Notes: a model not told the origin generated them from the letters alone. Numbered from the stretch's first letter, positions 11,122-23,321 are shown. The stretch is 64,000 nt of DNA from Stereocaulon alpinum (GCA_018257865.1 JAEUBA010000058.1:62001-126000); one strand, 5' to 3'. Numbers and translations: made by a program.

Positions 11122-12801
11122 AAGTTAGTTGAAAAGAATACTAGTAATATCATTGTTGGGAAGGACTGATCGTGTGGGTTTCTACGTTGTAACATAGAGC
11201 CTGTGGGCTTGAGGTAGGGGAGCCTTAAAAGGTAGCCTAAGGGTTAGGAAGGCGGAATTGGGCCGCGCTTGGCAAACGGTGTTCGCATGTCACACATTCT
11301 CATCTCTTTAAGTGATGAGGTGCACTATATTCTTACTATTCTCACGCAACTTCAACTTGTCAATGCTGCCTAACATTAGTGTTATGGTAGAGTGAATGAT
11401 GATAAGCTCACAAGTGGCCGTCCTTGGATGTGTTAGTGGTGCAGTGCTTGCATGGGGTTTCCAAGAGATGGATAAAAGCTCGACTGGCCTTACCGAATTG
11501 TTATGCATCGGTTCACCCTTCTTTGCCCGCTTTCCTATCAAAAGACCGCGCTACCCTCAGAGATCGGTATATTGACTAGCACGACGTTTCCATAGCGAAG
11601 GAACGGATCGACTATATTATTGGACCATGCGGTAGCTAGCTCGAAGTCGGAGAGACGGTATTCCCTGAGCCATGGGTTCCTCCTTGGCATGGGCGGCATC
11701 TGTCTCAAGTCGCCCTCAAGAAGATCACTAATTGACGTTCACAAGCATCGATCACTCAATCGCAGAGCATGGCCTGCGTTGAAACCGTAGGATCAAAACG
11801 TATCCGAATAGGGATTGGCACCGCGAGCTAGTGTTTGTTATCCAAGGAGCCAGTTCGACAGGAGGCTAAATCTAAACCCATCTCCAAACCTTGTAACATG
11901 CTTGCAAGTCCTTTGATTCACGGTGCAAGTCTGTTGCCGTCTGCTCCAATGTAAGGCGATAGACCTGCTCGGAGGATGTACGGCAGCGTACACACTCCGC
12001 GTCATCAGCGCAAATGCTTTCTGCTGGAGGAAGCCGCAAAACTGCGCCTCATCACTCATCCTTGACGCCTCGGAGAAACACATCGACCAGGCTACCTGGT
12101 CACTGCACCAGAATAGCAAGGCACTTGGAAAGTACTCGCATGGATGGGGCTTTCATGTGTAAGTGTTGCGGCTCCAAACCGCGAGCGTAGAGACGGGAGA
12201 ATTAGGGATCAACGAAATTTTCCATTAATGCTTGTTTGGTGTCCGTTAATATTCGGGCCCATACGCATAGCAGCATGGAACACTCTATTGCCCTCAACTA
12301 CAAACGTCACATATGGCGGGCGAGCATAGTCTTGTGCATGTTATCTGCAGTGCAATGGGTATCGGCTCTTACCGTGTCCTCAGTGATGGAATAGGGCCAT
12401 GCAAAGAGTGGTCGTCAGAAGACGAGGACAATCCACATCTAGATATGTCTTGGGACCTCGACATATTTCACAACCAGAACCCTAATGCATGCAGAAGTGT
12501 GTTCAGCCTGCGTGCTTCACCAGCAAATGCGAACGACTCAGAAGAAGGATGAATATTAGTTGCCCAAACTGAGCGAGAGTAACGTGGAAAAAGCTCGGTC
12601 TTTATGTATCGAGCGAGACTGGATCGAAGACGAATGCATTGTGCTGTTCCCTCAACATTAAAACGCACGCACGCATCTCAACAATGCGTAACTTCCTCAT
12701 CGAACGCGATACCTTTCTATTCCAGCCATTTTTCCATCCATAGCATCCGGCTACCAACGCTCCTAGCATCCATCTTGATGTCTAAGCAACGGTACTTGAC
12801 T
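11122..12801. other. gene-poor stretch
   Basis: No frame above 93 codons and no family resemblance on either strand. The 3' flanks of the GT25 remnant (plus) and of the F-box-like gene (minus) meet here. I see nothing to annotate. Confidence 0.45.
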
Positions 12802-14021
12802 TCACTTCGTCACAGGGCCCTTCTTCATCCGAGACAGTAGCCTTAGGTGCGGATATACCAGCTTCCTGATATCGTCCATCTGTCTCTGTCTTTGTGCGTC
12901 ATTGCCCCTTACGACCCACGTCACATGTATTTGTTCCGTGTTTAGTCCAATGCTTTGCAGCAATTTGTTCAATTCCTCCGGAAGTGGGAATTCAGCCAGA
13001 TGAAGTGGTTCCGCTATTCTTGATTTATAATCCACATCTGGCCCACGGACGTCGTATGCGATGCTTAGGATCATGGAGCGCAAGTTTCGGAGGAGATGAT
13101 ATCGTGGTAAGGTTACAAAGCCACTGGCAGAGCTCATTGGGGTTCCAAAGGATACAATTACTTGGCGAATAGACGAGACAGCCAAGGCCATGTTTGCGGC
13201 GCTGATGTTGGTGTGAGTGCCGGTTTGGAAGGGCTTCAGGAAGTTTGGCGTGATAACAAAGATCTTTGTGGAAAAGAAGAGTTCCCTGCCACATGCCCTC
13301 AAACGGTGGCAGGTACTATTGACGGCAAACCAGTCAAACTTGGCGGTTCCGGAGTCAGCATGATTCCGTAGAGTATGGTTACGGCGTGTGTGATTGCCTC
13401 GGTAGAGGTTTTATCGAATGTGTGTCTCGTATAACGAATACCACATCAAAAGTGGAGATGGTTGTGAGGGGATAACTCACGCAATGTTGCTTCTGCGACT
13501 TGACGACAACGACATCGAACAACAACTTTTCCCTATACTGGGGTGTTCCAAGCAACGATTTATCGATTGTGACGACGTCTTCCGGGTTCGGAGATCTTGC
13601 CCGACCATGTCTCATACCGTATGGCAACTGAGGATTTTCGTAGTCAGCGAAGGGAGACTGTCTAGCAACGGGAGAATAAACAATCTCTGATGCATTCTCT
13701 TCCCTGAGCGGGCAGACTTGGAGGAGAGCACGCGAGATGACATACAATAGGTCCTGGTAGTTTCACTGTGACTTTCTTCCAATCTGCTGGGCCTTCATGT
13801 TGACTCATTCGGATCGTTTTCCAACACTCGATCATATACTCGAGCTCTACAGGCTTATCGCTTGTGAGCAGACAGACGAGGATCTTGCGCAGTATTTCGT
13901 CTGGGATTCTCAAGATTGGTGGTAATGGCTCAGTGGATGCCTCAGGTGGTATCTTATTGAGAAGTCGTGGGATAGCGAACTGTGGGTTAGAGGGTGGTTC
14001 GGTCTTCGCGTGGCTCTCCAT
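12802..14021 (-). pseudogene. F-box-like protein, reading frame not continuous
   Basis: Three coding-like blocks lie on the minus strand. The first (ATG at 14021) contains LPPILRIPDEILRKILVCLL, an F-box-like start, followed by YMIECWKTIRM. The second (to about 13467) reads ALLQVCPLREENASEIVYSP and then DKSLLGTPQYREKLLFDVV, the usual layout of fungal proteins with an F-box-like N-terminus and a 'parental receptor' region. The third (13302-12802) reads RACGRELFFSTKIFVITPNF to LVYPHLRLLSRMKK. Good donors exist (GTATGT near 13755, GTGAGT near 13477) and an AATAG acceptor near 13318, but the phases do not match at either junction, each being off by one nucleotide. Either two small indels have broken the gene or I have missed the true splice sites. 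F-box proteins recruit substrates to SCF ubiquitin ligases; the target is unknown. Confidence 0.5.
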
Positions 14022-14777
14022 TGCGTCTTTGTGTTAAATGATACTTGAGTGGAGACAAGTCTGAGAGTCTGAATGACGAGGAACGATCGCGTATCGTATC
14101 GGTCGCAGAAAGCAAGTTGTGAAAGGTCTCAGTTTGTTGTCGTGAATTTGTGAACTTCGGGAATACTCCGGGAACACCCTCAGGGCAACTTAGCCGGGAA
14201 AGGCACCTGAAGCTATTCTAAAGTAACCCCCAAGCCGTCATGGATTTCGACAACTGATTTAAGTGTCCCATATATTGAATCTCTGTGGTTCGTACACAGT
14301 ATACCTGCCAAATATCAAGCTGGTCTCACTCTCAGAAGCATCATTGCGCTTCTTGTGTCCTTTCAACCTTTGATGGGAAGTGGGCGACTGCGAGCGAACT
14401 ACAGGACCTCGTGTCAAATCACTATAGTGTCATCGGGTTAGAAATATGCTTTTCCAGGCTTTGCCCCCCTGTGCTAAAACTAGTGGAGAAACAGTTAGGT
14501 GGGTGCATTTGTGGGGCGTTGATATGGGAGAAGGTGCTAACTCTCTCCAATAGCATGCCGAAGTCGAGCCTTGTGAATGTGTTTATAGAATTTATTGAGT
14601 GTGAGCCGACTCAGAGTCATCGTGCATAGGAGTTCACCGCTATGCATCCCAACGAATTGTTCCCTTAGATTATCTTGGCTAATGTTATCGGAGCAGATGT
14701 CTCAAATAACATCGACTAACACCCCGACGTCACTAAATGAACTCAGTTGACGTTTCCCAGCCCGCCAATAGAATAAT
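14022..14777. other. stretch between the F-box-like gene and the truncated PKS
   Basis: This is where the dehydratase and later domains of the PKS would be expected if it continued on the minus strand, but nothing resembling a DH, ER, KR or carrier domain can be read. A plus-strand 114-codon frame (14285-14629) has no motif. Confidence 0.45.
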
Positions 14778-17700
14778 CTACACCCAAGAGGACTTTCGGC
14801 TGTTGCTAATGTCCGTGTCAAAATTGCCGCGAGGCGTTGTCTCTATCTGACCGAATGCGGATAACAGGGTTTTCACCGAATCACCATTACGAAGCATGGT
14901 GGGAACATACAGCAATGGGCATCCAATCCCAGCGCATACTTGTCGGAGCGGCCCCGCGAGAGTGGAATGGGGACCAATTTCTAAGAAGATGGTGTTGGCT
15001 TGATGACGTAGCACCTTGCTGGCCGCTGAGCTGAATAACACGGGCGACCTGAGGTTAGCTTCCCAGTAGTCTGGTCCGAGAAGGTTAGACGTTTCGATGA
15101 CATTGTTCGTGACGCTAGAGAATAATCGGATTGCTTGTTTCTGCAAGAGAATTTGCTTCTCGCTGAATTCTTTTTGGACCAGTGTCTTATATAGACTGCT
15201 GAGAGGCTTCATGTGATCTATTAGGGCCTCTCTCAGCGCCTGCATGTTTGTTTGTGATAAGTAGACTTACGTGAGTGGTAAGCCATATCAACTTTGAGCA
15301 AGCGTGCGAGGGTTTCTGGCTTATCGACTTTGATCCTTACCACAACTTTCTTAACTTTCTCCGGGTCCCCAGATATGGTAGTACTGGTCGGGCTGTTCTC
15401 AAAGGCTATGACAACCCCGTCTTCAAGGAAGGCCGAGACTGCACTTGGACCAAGGCCGATTGCTGCCATGCCTCCTACCAATTTCTGGTTCTTGGTAACA
15501 TAACCACGATAGTAAGAGATGATGAGGGCAGCAGGCAGAGTGACAGCACCGCTCGCATATGCTGCGGCTATTTCACCACTGGAATGGCCGATCACAGCCT
15601 TTGGCCGAACACCGTAACGAGCCATTTCGTTTGCGAGCGCAATCTGAATAGCCGTGCACAGCGGTTGAGCAAACTCCGCACGAGCTAGTTGGCTGATATC
15701 TGCAGGTTTTTGGAGTTCCTCTGCAGAGCTATGAGAACGAACTTCAACACGCTCGGACAATGAAGACTAACCTTCGATAGTCCATTGCGGTGGGGAGTCA
15801 GGGTTTGGAGAACTCTGTCCATTGCCTTGATATCCCTACGGAATCGTTCGTTGGCACGCAAGAGGTCCCGGCCCATCTCAGGCCAGTGAGCGCCTTGGCC
15901 ACTGAAAGTCAGGACAATGTCAGGGGCATTTGTCGCGATTTTAGCGGGGGAGGAGCCGCTAGATTTGGATCGACCTCCAGCAATGACAAAGATCGGTATG
16001 GTAGGTGTTCTCTCCGCAGAGCCAGTGTATATGCGATATCAGACAGGCGTTGTGGGTGAAAGTCGATGTATTCGTGGAGATTGACTTGAAGTCGACGCAA
16101 GGAGTCTCGACTGTTTGCAGAAAATAGGAGGAGCTTGTCAGCGGCCTGAGTAACTTCTGCTGTGTCTTCCGCGTCTCCCTCTGATCCTAGCTCAGCTGCA
16201 GAGTCCAGAATGACCTATCGCGTTTGTCAGGAGGGGTTGCAGACTGACGACACGCTCCTAACCTGCTATCATGGATGGTATTGAAGATGCAGACATACAT
16301 GCGCGTTGGAACCCCCAATTCCAAAAGAATTGACACTGATTCTTTCGACACGATCCAGAGGCCACGGCAACGCTTTGATTGGAACCTGGAGATTATTCTT
16401 GTCGAACAGGACTAGAGAATGTGTAAGTCTCATCGGCGTCAATGCAGTTAATTACGTACTTTTAGGATTTGGTTTTGTGAATTTGATGTTTGGAGGGATG
16501 GTCTTATTTTCCAAGGCCAGTACAGCCTTGATCAAGCTGGTGATACCGGAAGCTCCTTCTGCATGGCCAACATTCGGTTTAACCTACAGTCTCAGTAAGG
16601 GCATCGATGGTCAAATTGAGTCAATTTACCGAGCCAATGTAAACCCCTTTTCCTCCAAATACATTGCCGACAGCCGCAGTCTCAATAGGGTCACCGGTGG
16701 GAGTCCCCGTCCCATGACACTGCGTATTAAGAGTGGGTCAGGATACGACAGCAGACTCTTGGCACTAATTTACAAACCTCGACAAATGCTGTATCCCCGG
16801 GGTCAAGGCCGGCGTCTAGATACACCTTGCGCATGAGCGCCTCATGGCTCTTGCCGTTTGGTGTCATAAGCCCGGCGCTCTTCCCATCGCTATTGGTCGC
16901 AGTATTTCGGATGATTGCCCTGATCGGACTTCTGTCTAGGATAGCTTGATCTAAACGCTTGATGAATACCGCGGAGATAGCTTCGCCGCGCGCAAACCCG
17001 TCCGCACCTGCATCAAAAGTTTTGCATGAGCCTTCTGGAGAGAGAATACCCTCTTGGGTCATGGCTATTGTGGTGGTCGGTCCCATGATCAAATTCGTTC
17101 CCGCAACGATGGCTGCACTGCAGTCGCCGCTCTGTAATGCTCGGCAAGCCTCATGGAGACCAAATAACGAAGCAGAGCAGCCTGTTTTAATGACCATGCT
17201 GGCAGTCTATTAGCAAGGCAAAGATACCAGTGACCAGTAGAAACCATATACCTTGGACCCTGGAAATCGTACTCGAATGAGACTCGGTTTGCTATCATAA
17301 GATCACTATGGCCAGTTAAGACATAGCCTCCAGAATGTTGAGATTCTTTGGCACTCATTTGCAGCCAGTCTTCGCCAAAAGTTCCAACATAGCATCCAAT
17401 TGACTTGCCTCGGTAATTCACCTCGCCTGCATTCTCTAGACATTCGCGGGTAACTTCCAAGAGTTGCCGTTGCTGAGGGTCTGCCCTTTCCAACTCGGAC
17501 CTGGTCATGGTGAAGAATGACGTATCAAGGCATGCAAGCTTTTCTTCTAGGAAATATCCGAAAGGCGTCTTTATTGCGCCCTTTTCACCCAATGAATCGC
17601 TAAAGCCCTCAATGTTGTAACGGTCTGGAGGGATAGGGCCTCGCATATCCTTGCCATCCCGCAAAGACTCCCAGAAAGCATCTGCATTACGAATCCCACC

Positions 17701-17958
17701 AGGTAAACGCAGAGCAAGGCCACATATTGCAATCGGTGCTAAAGGGATCTGGGACCTAATTATGTTGTAGATGACGTGATTACCCGGAGAATTGTCCAAT
17801 GGGCCTTTAGCGTAGGCACTGTTCGCATCACTTAGGCCTTGGTGGATCTTGTCGTACAATTCGCCATTCTTGTTACCATTGGTATATGCAGTGGCAAAGG
17901 CGCTGTTCCCGTGAATGGGCTGCTCAGGGCCGACTATGGGTGTGCCGTTGAGGATCAT
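14778..17958 (-). pseudogene. truncated polyketide synthase (KS-AT only), two frameshifts
   Basis: Starting at the ATG at 17958, the ketosynthase domain is plain: IAICGLALRLPGG, the active-site cysteine in IKTGCSASLFG (17190 region), the two catalytic histidines in VECHGTGTPTGDP and KPNVGHAEGASG, and NSFGIGGSNAH. A linker leads to the acyltransferase domain with SGQGAHWPEMGR and the active-site serine in IGHSSGEIAAAYA. Introns at 17251-17199, 16777-16720, 16629-16584, 16459-16412, 16298-16215 and 15771-15721, plus one near 15270, have normal borders and keep the frame where checked. One-base frame changes occur near 15975-15990 (before the AT start) and near 15795-15800. The gene stops at 14778, just after the AT domain; DH, ER, KR and ACP are absent, against about 2,000-2,500 residues for a reducing PKS. 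Without a carrier protein it could not make a polyketide alone. Confidence 0.85.
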
Positions 17959-18984
17959 AATGAAAAGTGTGTAGCACAGCAATATTGGAATTCTGAGTGC
18001 TTTCTGAGTGTTGTGCTGTTTCTGATTAGATGCAGCATCACGGCTGGTAGGGATGTCATTTATCTCATGAAATCGAGAAATCTTGTTATCCTGAATCCTC
18101 GAGATAAGCTTGGACGTCACCGGCTATCGGAGCCAAGAATTTGGATTCTCATTGGATGGAAAGCGTACGTGCAGCCACCATGCAGTAAGATCTTGTTATT
18201 GCATGCAGTCATATTAGTAATATTTTCAGAAGCCAAACATCCGTGTCCTATAAAGGCAACCAATGTGAAATTTGACGCTAGCGCAGCAAAGATTAGCTGT
18301 GCAATCAATGGCGGATGAGTAAGGAGGCTAAGGCCAGGACTGTAAGGGTGGGACGCAAAAAGGCCGCGAATCTATGTAGGGTTTAGCCACCAAAAATCCA
18401 TGCATAGGAGTGAAGGTCGATCGAGTATAGACTTAGCTTGAAAGCCAAGAATAGTAGAACGTGATCGAGTATTTAGCGGCTATTAGCGACGAGGCCAGTC
18501 GCGGTGGTGAGACTTTGCATAATCCTACAACCGGATCTACGCATGGCTCGAAGTGAGCTCTATATTAGAAGAGGTACTATACTCAAGCATGTAACACGAC
18601 AACCTAGATAGGATTGAAAGTAGGCCGGTATCGAAGCTGGTATAGACTGATGATATGAGCGTAGAGGAGTGAGCCAACGTAAGAGTAGGTCAGATTCTGG
18701 GACCGGTCCGGGACCAGTCTATGATTAGAGTGGGACCCAATGGACGATGGAATTGGTCACGAGTCCCTTTCTTCGGCTACTTTCCATCCCGAATGATGAA
18801 CATGGAGTGGGCCTTGTCATCGAATAGCCGACCTGCACGTATCGGAAAGTGTAAGGTCTATGCGGGGTATAATGCAAACCTAAAGTCTCTCGTTAGTCGT
18901 AACGGATCCGAGGTGGCAGTCTATCTGACAAAGTATTGTGAGCTCGGATCTTCCGCGGGTTTCAGCTATTCGAATATTACCAAC
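17959..18984. other. divergent region between PKS and dioxygenase, TA-rich repeat-like tract
   Basis: The shared upstream region of two divergent genes. From about 18360 to 18720 the sequence is full of TAG/CTA triplets, as in mutated transposon relics, but no terminal repeats or coding traces could be made out. A GGGACCGGTCC palindrome near 18700, followed by GGGACC, is the only possible regulatory motif I see. Confidence 0.35.
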
Positions 18985-20178
18985 ATGGGTCAACTTGACA
19001 TGGAAGACTTCGCGCCAGCTCCATTCCCGGACGATGTGCCAACTATCGATCTCGAAAAGATCTCACTGAACAAGCTACTGAATAATGACGAGTTCGAGTC
19101 CAGGAAGATGTTCGAGATTTGTGCTAGCACAGGATTCTTCTACCTAAACATGATGGATCATCCAAAAGGCAGAAACTTATGGGAAGATGCTTGCCATGCA
19201 TGCCGAGTCGGTAAGCAGGTGCTTCCTAATCACTCCATTGAGGAGAAGCAAACCTACAAAACCCGAGATCGCTTTGGAATTTTTGACAAAGGGTAGGTTG
19301 CGTGCACGCTCTTTCCTTCCTCACTCATTGATTATGTGTGGAATAGGTACTTCTGCGGGTATGCTGCCAAAGACGGGCGCCCGAGATATAGTGAATCATT
19401 CGATGTACGATCAAAAGTCAACGAGATTATCTCTTGTAGGGTTGACGCTGATGCTCTAGTCCAGATACCTCAAAATGAGATGTTCTCGTCGGAGCCAACC
19501 AGCCTCGATTTGCCACCTTGGCTTGCCGAACACAGAGAAACGTTTCGAGCTGCCTTGAAGAGTGGCAACGTTATTGCCAATAACGTCCTGAGCGTTCTTG
19601 AGCGAGAGCTCCAACTGCCACCTGGGTCTTTCACATCTCTGCATCGACTCACTGACGACTCGAGTGATTTCCTAAGAGTATTGAGATACTCAGGTTTTGT
19701 ACAAGGGAAATCTATCGACAGATTAGGGTTCCCACCACATAGAGACGCCATTAGTGTAGCGATACTCTTCACTTGGCTTGGCGGCTTGCAGATTCCGAAG
19801 GTCGAAGCAAGGAACCTCGCCCCTACGGCGGTAGCGGAAGAGGATTGGCTGTGGGTGAAGCCACTGACAGGCCATGCGATTGTGAATCTTGGTGACGCTA
19901 TGGAGATTTTCACTAACAGAGTACTGAAATCGGGACTACACCGCGTTGTCAAAGCACCAGGCGGACAAGCCCCGTACGACAAGTACAGCGTGTTGCTCGG
20001 TGCAAGACCTAACAATCAGGCCTTGATGAAAGCGTTCGAAAGCCCTATGATCCCCAAGAATCCCCCTGAGCAAGCAAACGCCGAAGTACTCACCAGCGAG
20101 CAATGGGGAACCGCTAAAATCAACGGCCTTCGGGATTTGACATCGAACCAGGGGCGTGGCGTTATCAAAACACAGTGA
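18985..20178 (+). CDS. 2-oxoglutarate/Fe(II)-dependent dioxygenase (isopenicillin N synthase-like)
   Basis: Two exons (18985-19292 and 19347-20178) give a 379-residue protein in frame. The N-terminal DIOX_N part (residues 1-110) reads VPTIDLEKISLNKLL and ICASTGFFYLNM, followed by GYAAKDGRPRYSESFDV. The C-terminal jelly-roll has the iron ligands: H and D in GFPPHRDAISVAILF and the distal H in SGLHRVVKAPGG. The 2-oxoglutarate-binding position that is usually Arg in R-x-S reads KYSVLLGARP, i.e. Lys-Tyr-Ser, an unusual substitution that may alter cosubstrate binding. Family members hydroxylate, desaturate or cyclise small molecules, often in secondary metabolism, in the cytosol. It is divergent from the truncated PKS, about 1 kb away, which suggests an original tailoring role. 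The N-terminal start MGQLDMEDF was chosen because the longer upstream frame has no domain. Confidence 0.88.
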
Positions 20179-20654
20179 TCAGAGGTATTGTACCTCAGGT
20201 TGTGTCTCACCGTATCATCGAGGGCTAATCAAAATGGACAGGTCAAGGTTCAAATGCAAATATTTTAAAGCTGTTTTTCAATTGCTCTACCCAGGAGTCG
20301 TACGGTATAACGCCTCTGTGGCATTCTCTATTTGGTTGAGGTTCCCTTGCTGGGTGTCCAGCAAAATGTGGCTTATCTCATTTGATGCGCATGTACGGTA
20401 TCTTGTTAAAGAATTATGGACAGAGCTAAGATGGTGACGGCGGTAGTTATCTCGGCTAAGTTGCCTTTTGATGTAAGGTTCACGTGATCTGGAATGATCG
20501 CCAATTTCAGTCATTGGCACTGGTGCGTTGCCAATGACGTTTTCTCTCAGGCTAGTGCTTCAGTAGAACGTCGACACAACTGGTCATACCTGCCATTTCA
20601 GGACGTAATGAGTCTTTCACTCCTTGCGATCTTCAAGGAAGCTAAAGATGTTAC
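20179..20654. other. short stretch between dioxygenase and Myb gene ends
   Basis: Two genes converge here. A 77-codon minus frame (20287-20520) could be a further exon of the Myb gene if the GTAGGT at 20658 is used as a donor, but it has no motif. It otherwise appears non-coding. Confidence 0.35.
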
Positions 20655-21427
20655 CTACCGATGCCTGGCACTAATCGGAGTTCGCTCAGGCAAATATCTT
20701 TCGATGATCTCGATCCATCTTCGACCATAGGCTCGCACGGCATCTTTCAGAATGCAGTCCTGTACACAAGCTGTTACTTGTCGTTGTCTTGCATGCCGAT
20801 GGGTGCGTACGAACCTCGAGAAGGGACCATCGATCGCGATTAACATTAGGTTTTAGGATCTCATGCCATCGCTTTGAGCATTCTAGATCAGCATCATTAA
20901 TCTCTGCATCTGTCATTTTTGAGATTAAAGGGACACACGATCTGCTTGTCGGGTTTCAACGACCCGCGAGATATCCGCCCATCTAGGTTGCTAATGTTAG
21001 TTGTGTATAGCGACAGGCAATACGTAACCCTTTGGAAGCAGGAGACGCTGGGAGCAGGCCGGAAATCTTTCTGTCAGACTAAGAGCTAGTCTTGACGCCA
21101 GAAGACCGAGACCGCAGCCTTGTTGCTTCTTACCGGGTCCCGTACATCCGCACTCCTTCCTTCAGCTGAACATCTTCTAGCTCGTCCCAAACACCCTTGT
21201 TGATCGAAGGAGCTAGCGAATACACCCAGCGCTTTCTACAGTCCTTGTTATTGCGTCCCTCGATCAGCGAAGCTATTTCGTGCCAATCAATCTGTTCGGC
21301 TTCTGCTGGTCCTTCCTTAAGTGAAGCTCTATACCGAACACAAGCTTAGATGACACGTACGATATTTATGCACAGCATCTCTGAGAATCGTGTCCTCCGC
21401 GGTGTTCCACCGTCTCGCATTTCCCAT
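20655..21427 (-). CDS. compact three-repeat Myb DNA-binding protein (five exons)
   Basis: Hand splicing of five small exons (21427-21361, 21326-21134, 20982-20939, 20882-20815, 20759-20655) gives a continuous 158-residue protein. Four introns have GT..AG borders and matching phases. It is almost entirely three Myb/SANT repeats. The first has MGNARRWNTAEDTILRDAV and IDWHEIASLIEGRNNKDCRK. The second has NKGVWDELEDVQLKEGVRMY, WADISRVVETRQAD and QCSKRWHEIL. The third has NVNRDRWSLLE, DAVRAYGRRWIEIIERYLPE and ARHR. The spaced tryptophans and RW/KRW recognition helices are conserved, so it should bind DNA in the nucleus, probably as a regulator. The reading frame ends at a TAG (20657-20655) right after the third repeat. 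That TAG overlaps a possible GTAGGT donor, so a further C-terminal exon is possible. No activation domain is seen. It lies between the dioxygenase and the SDR gene. Confidence 0.82.
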
Positions 21428-23321
21428 TACGATGATTGATGCGTACTGACCAATCAATCTCCAAGCTATGGAGCCGACAACTGAAAACCTGTTTGAAGAG
21501 GGAACGATTCAAGTGAGCTTCACAGATGTGGAATAGGGATAAGACTTGTGAAAGAGACAGGGCTTGCGACGAGGTCAAGACCATCCTGGGATACCTCACC
21601 ACTGCATCTTGCCTCCCTGCACGGTGCCCGGCCATCTGCATTCCGATTATTTTTTTTCGAACCGAGTGGCCTAGCAAGTCATGTGCGTTTCTAGAGGATC
21701 AATACCACTCGTCATACCAACCCATCAAATTCCGCTGACGAACATGTCGTCAGCTTCGGTATCTTCAATAGAAGAGCTCACCATATGACAAACATATATG
21801 GTAAGAAGGCACGTAGCATGAAGCGGATCATTTAGGCGAGCGGAGTTCGTCCTTAGTGTGGCTTAGTCGGCAAGTTCTGTTGAGCCTCTTCAGCGACTGG
21901 ATCAACCACTCTAGTCTTCGCTTCAGACCCCCTGCGCATCCAAAGGCTATGTCTACGCAGAGTGCATGCTCTCCAAGCCTTGCAGTATAGAAATGGTTTT
22001 GCTCGTCAATGCAGCTTCATTTCCTAAATTTGCTCAGCCCTTAACGCTATGACAGACTACGACAAAGATTCAACACCACGACATTGAAACCTTATTAAGG
22101 TAGTGAGTGGGTAAGAATAAGCGGTAAAGTTGCGCATTCCTCATGTGAGACGGTTCGAGGCCCACAAAAGAGGCACTCGCGATGTCCTCAAACGTGTGCT
22201 TGTCGTGTCGGGTAGTTGCCGCTGATGAATGTCACTTGCGAAGCGAGCCCTAAGGCGTCGAAGTACAGTAGTACAGAAACATGAAATCTTTACGGCGGCA
22301 TCGGGCTCTATGGTTGGGGACCCGTCCGGGGTAGTGTGAAGTTGTCTTTGGCGATGGCGTGACCCCGTGAGTTCTCACTCGCCCAGAGATTGCCGTTGTA
22401 GTCTATATCGGGGCTTACTCGGGCTCCAGGGGAGCCGCTTCGAAGCCAATTGACAACTCAGAGGGTTTAATTACTTCGGGGCTGAATATTTCTACAAGAC
22501 GTATTAGAAGGACCCATAAGATGGCGAAGGCTTGTGTGCATGGGAATCTAACCAAAACGGCTCGCAGTAACTATCCATGCGGCAACCGATGCGGACTCTT
22601 GTCACATGGGCTCTTTTCTTCAACTCTCTGAGCCAAGAGTGGCCCGGAACTGTCAAGCTGCGGCCCGTGAATGGCATCTGCAAGCCTCTAGCGGCACGTT
22701 GAGGCTTGGAAACGCTTACCATTACCCTCAGACGAGGCCATCGGCTCGAACATTGGTACCTGTTGCACCGTTGACTCGTCTCAGCCATCACAGTCGTAGG
22801 TCACACAGGAGCCGGAGATAACCTGCGTCCACCTCGACAGGTGTCATCGGGGCGGGCTTAATGGATTTGTCCGTCCCAGAGCTGGCGGTTGAGGATCCTT
22901 GTTGTAACAATACGATCATGCACGTCGGATCCATCGCCAAGTCGATATTTACGAAAGGGTGAGGGCGGCATGATTGCAGTTCCGTTCGTCCGTGTTGCTA
23001 CGGAGAAGTTCTATGTAAGACTTGCTATGCTTGTCATGACAATGGCAGAGCTGGGAGCCGGTCCTACCGCTTGCAGTACTCGTTTGATTGGTTATTCTCC
23101 ACGTTGATGGTAAGAGACACTCTTGTGCCAGAAAATTAGGGTATTATTACGTTTGGGCTGACATAGTCGACTCTTGGAGCATGGCGCGAGAGCCTTGATC
23201 TCGAGCAAGAGCTATCAACTGGGGAATTAGTGGTCAGCATGGTTATCAAAGCTTAAGACAACCACACTTGATACTCGGTGAGCCTTGCCAGTAGCTGCCT
23301 GATGAACTGTTCGCTAGCTGG
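21428..23321. other. gene-poor stretch between Myb and SDR genes
   Basis: Only short open frames. A minus-strand stretch at about 21830-22020 stays open without a start or motif, and a piece near 22360-22450 reads like a fragment of protein (SPDIDYNGNLWASENSRGH), but nothing can be joined to it. No gene is supported. Confidence 0.4.

Noticed and set aside
17959..18120. N-terminal extension of the PKS frame to 18120
   Set aside because: It would start with GTG and the extra residues do not resemble a PKS; the ATG at 17958 fits better.
18360..18720. TA-rich tract as a transposon relic
   Set aside because: No terminal repeats, target duplication or transposase/reverse-transcriptase traces could be read, so it is mentioned only as a stretch.
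22100..22170. tRNA-like segment ending GGTTCGAGGCCCAC
   Set aside because: Only about 59 nt between the possible acceptor arms; no proper anticodon arm.
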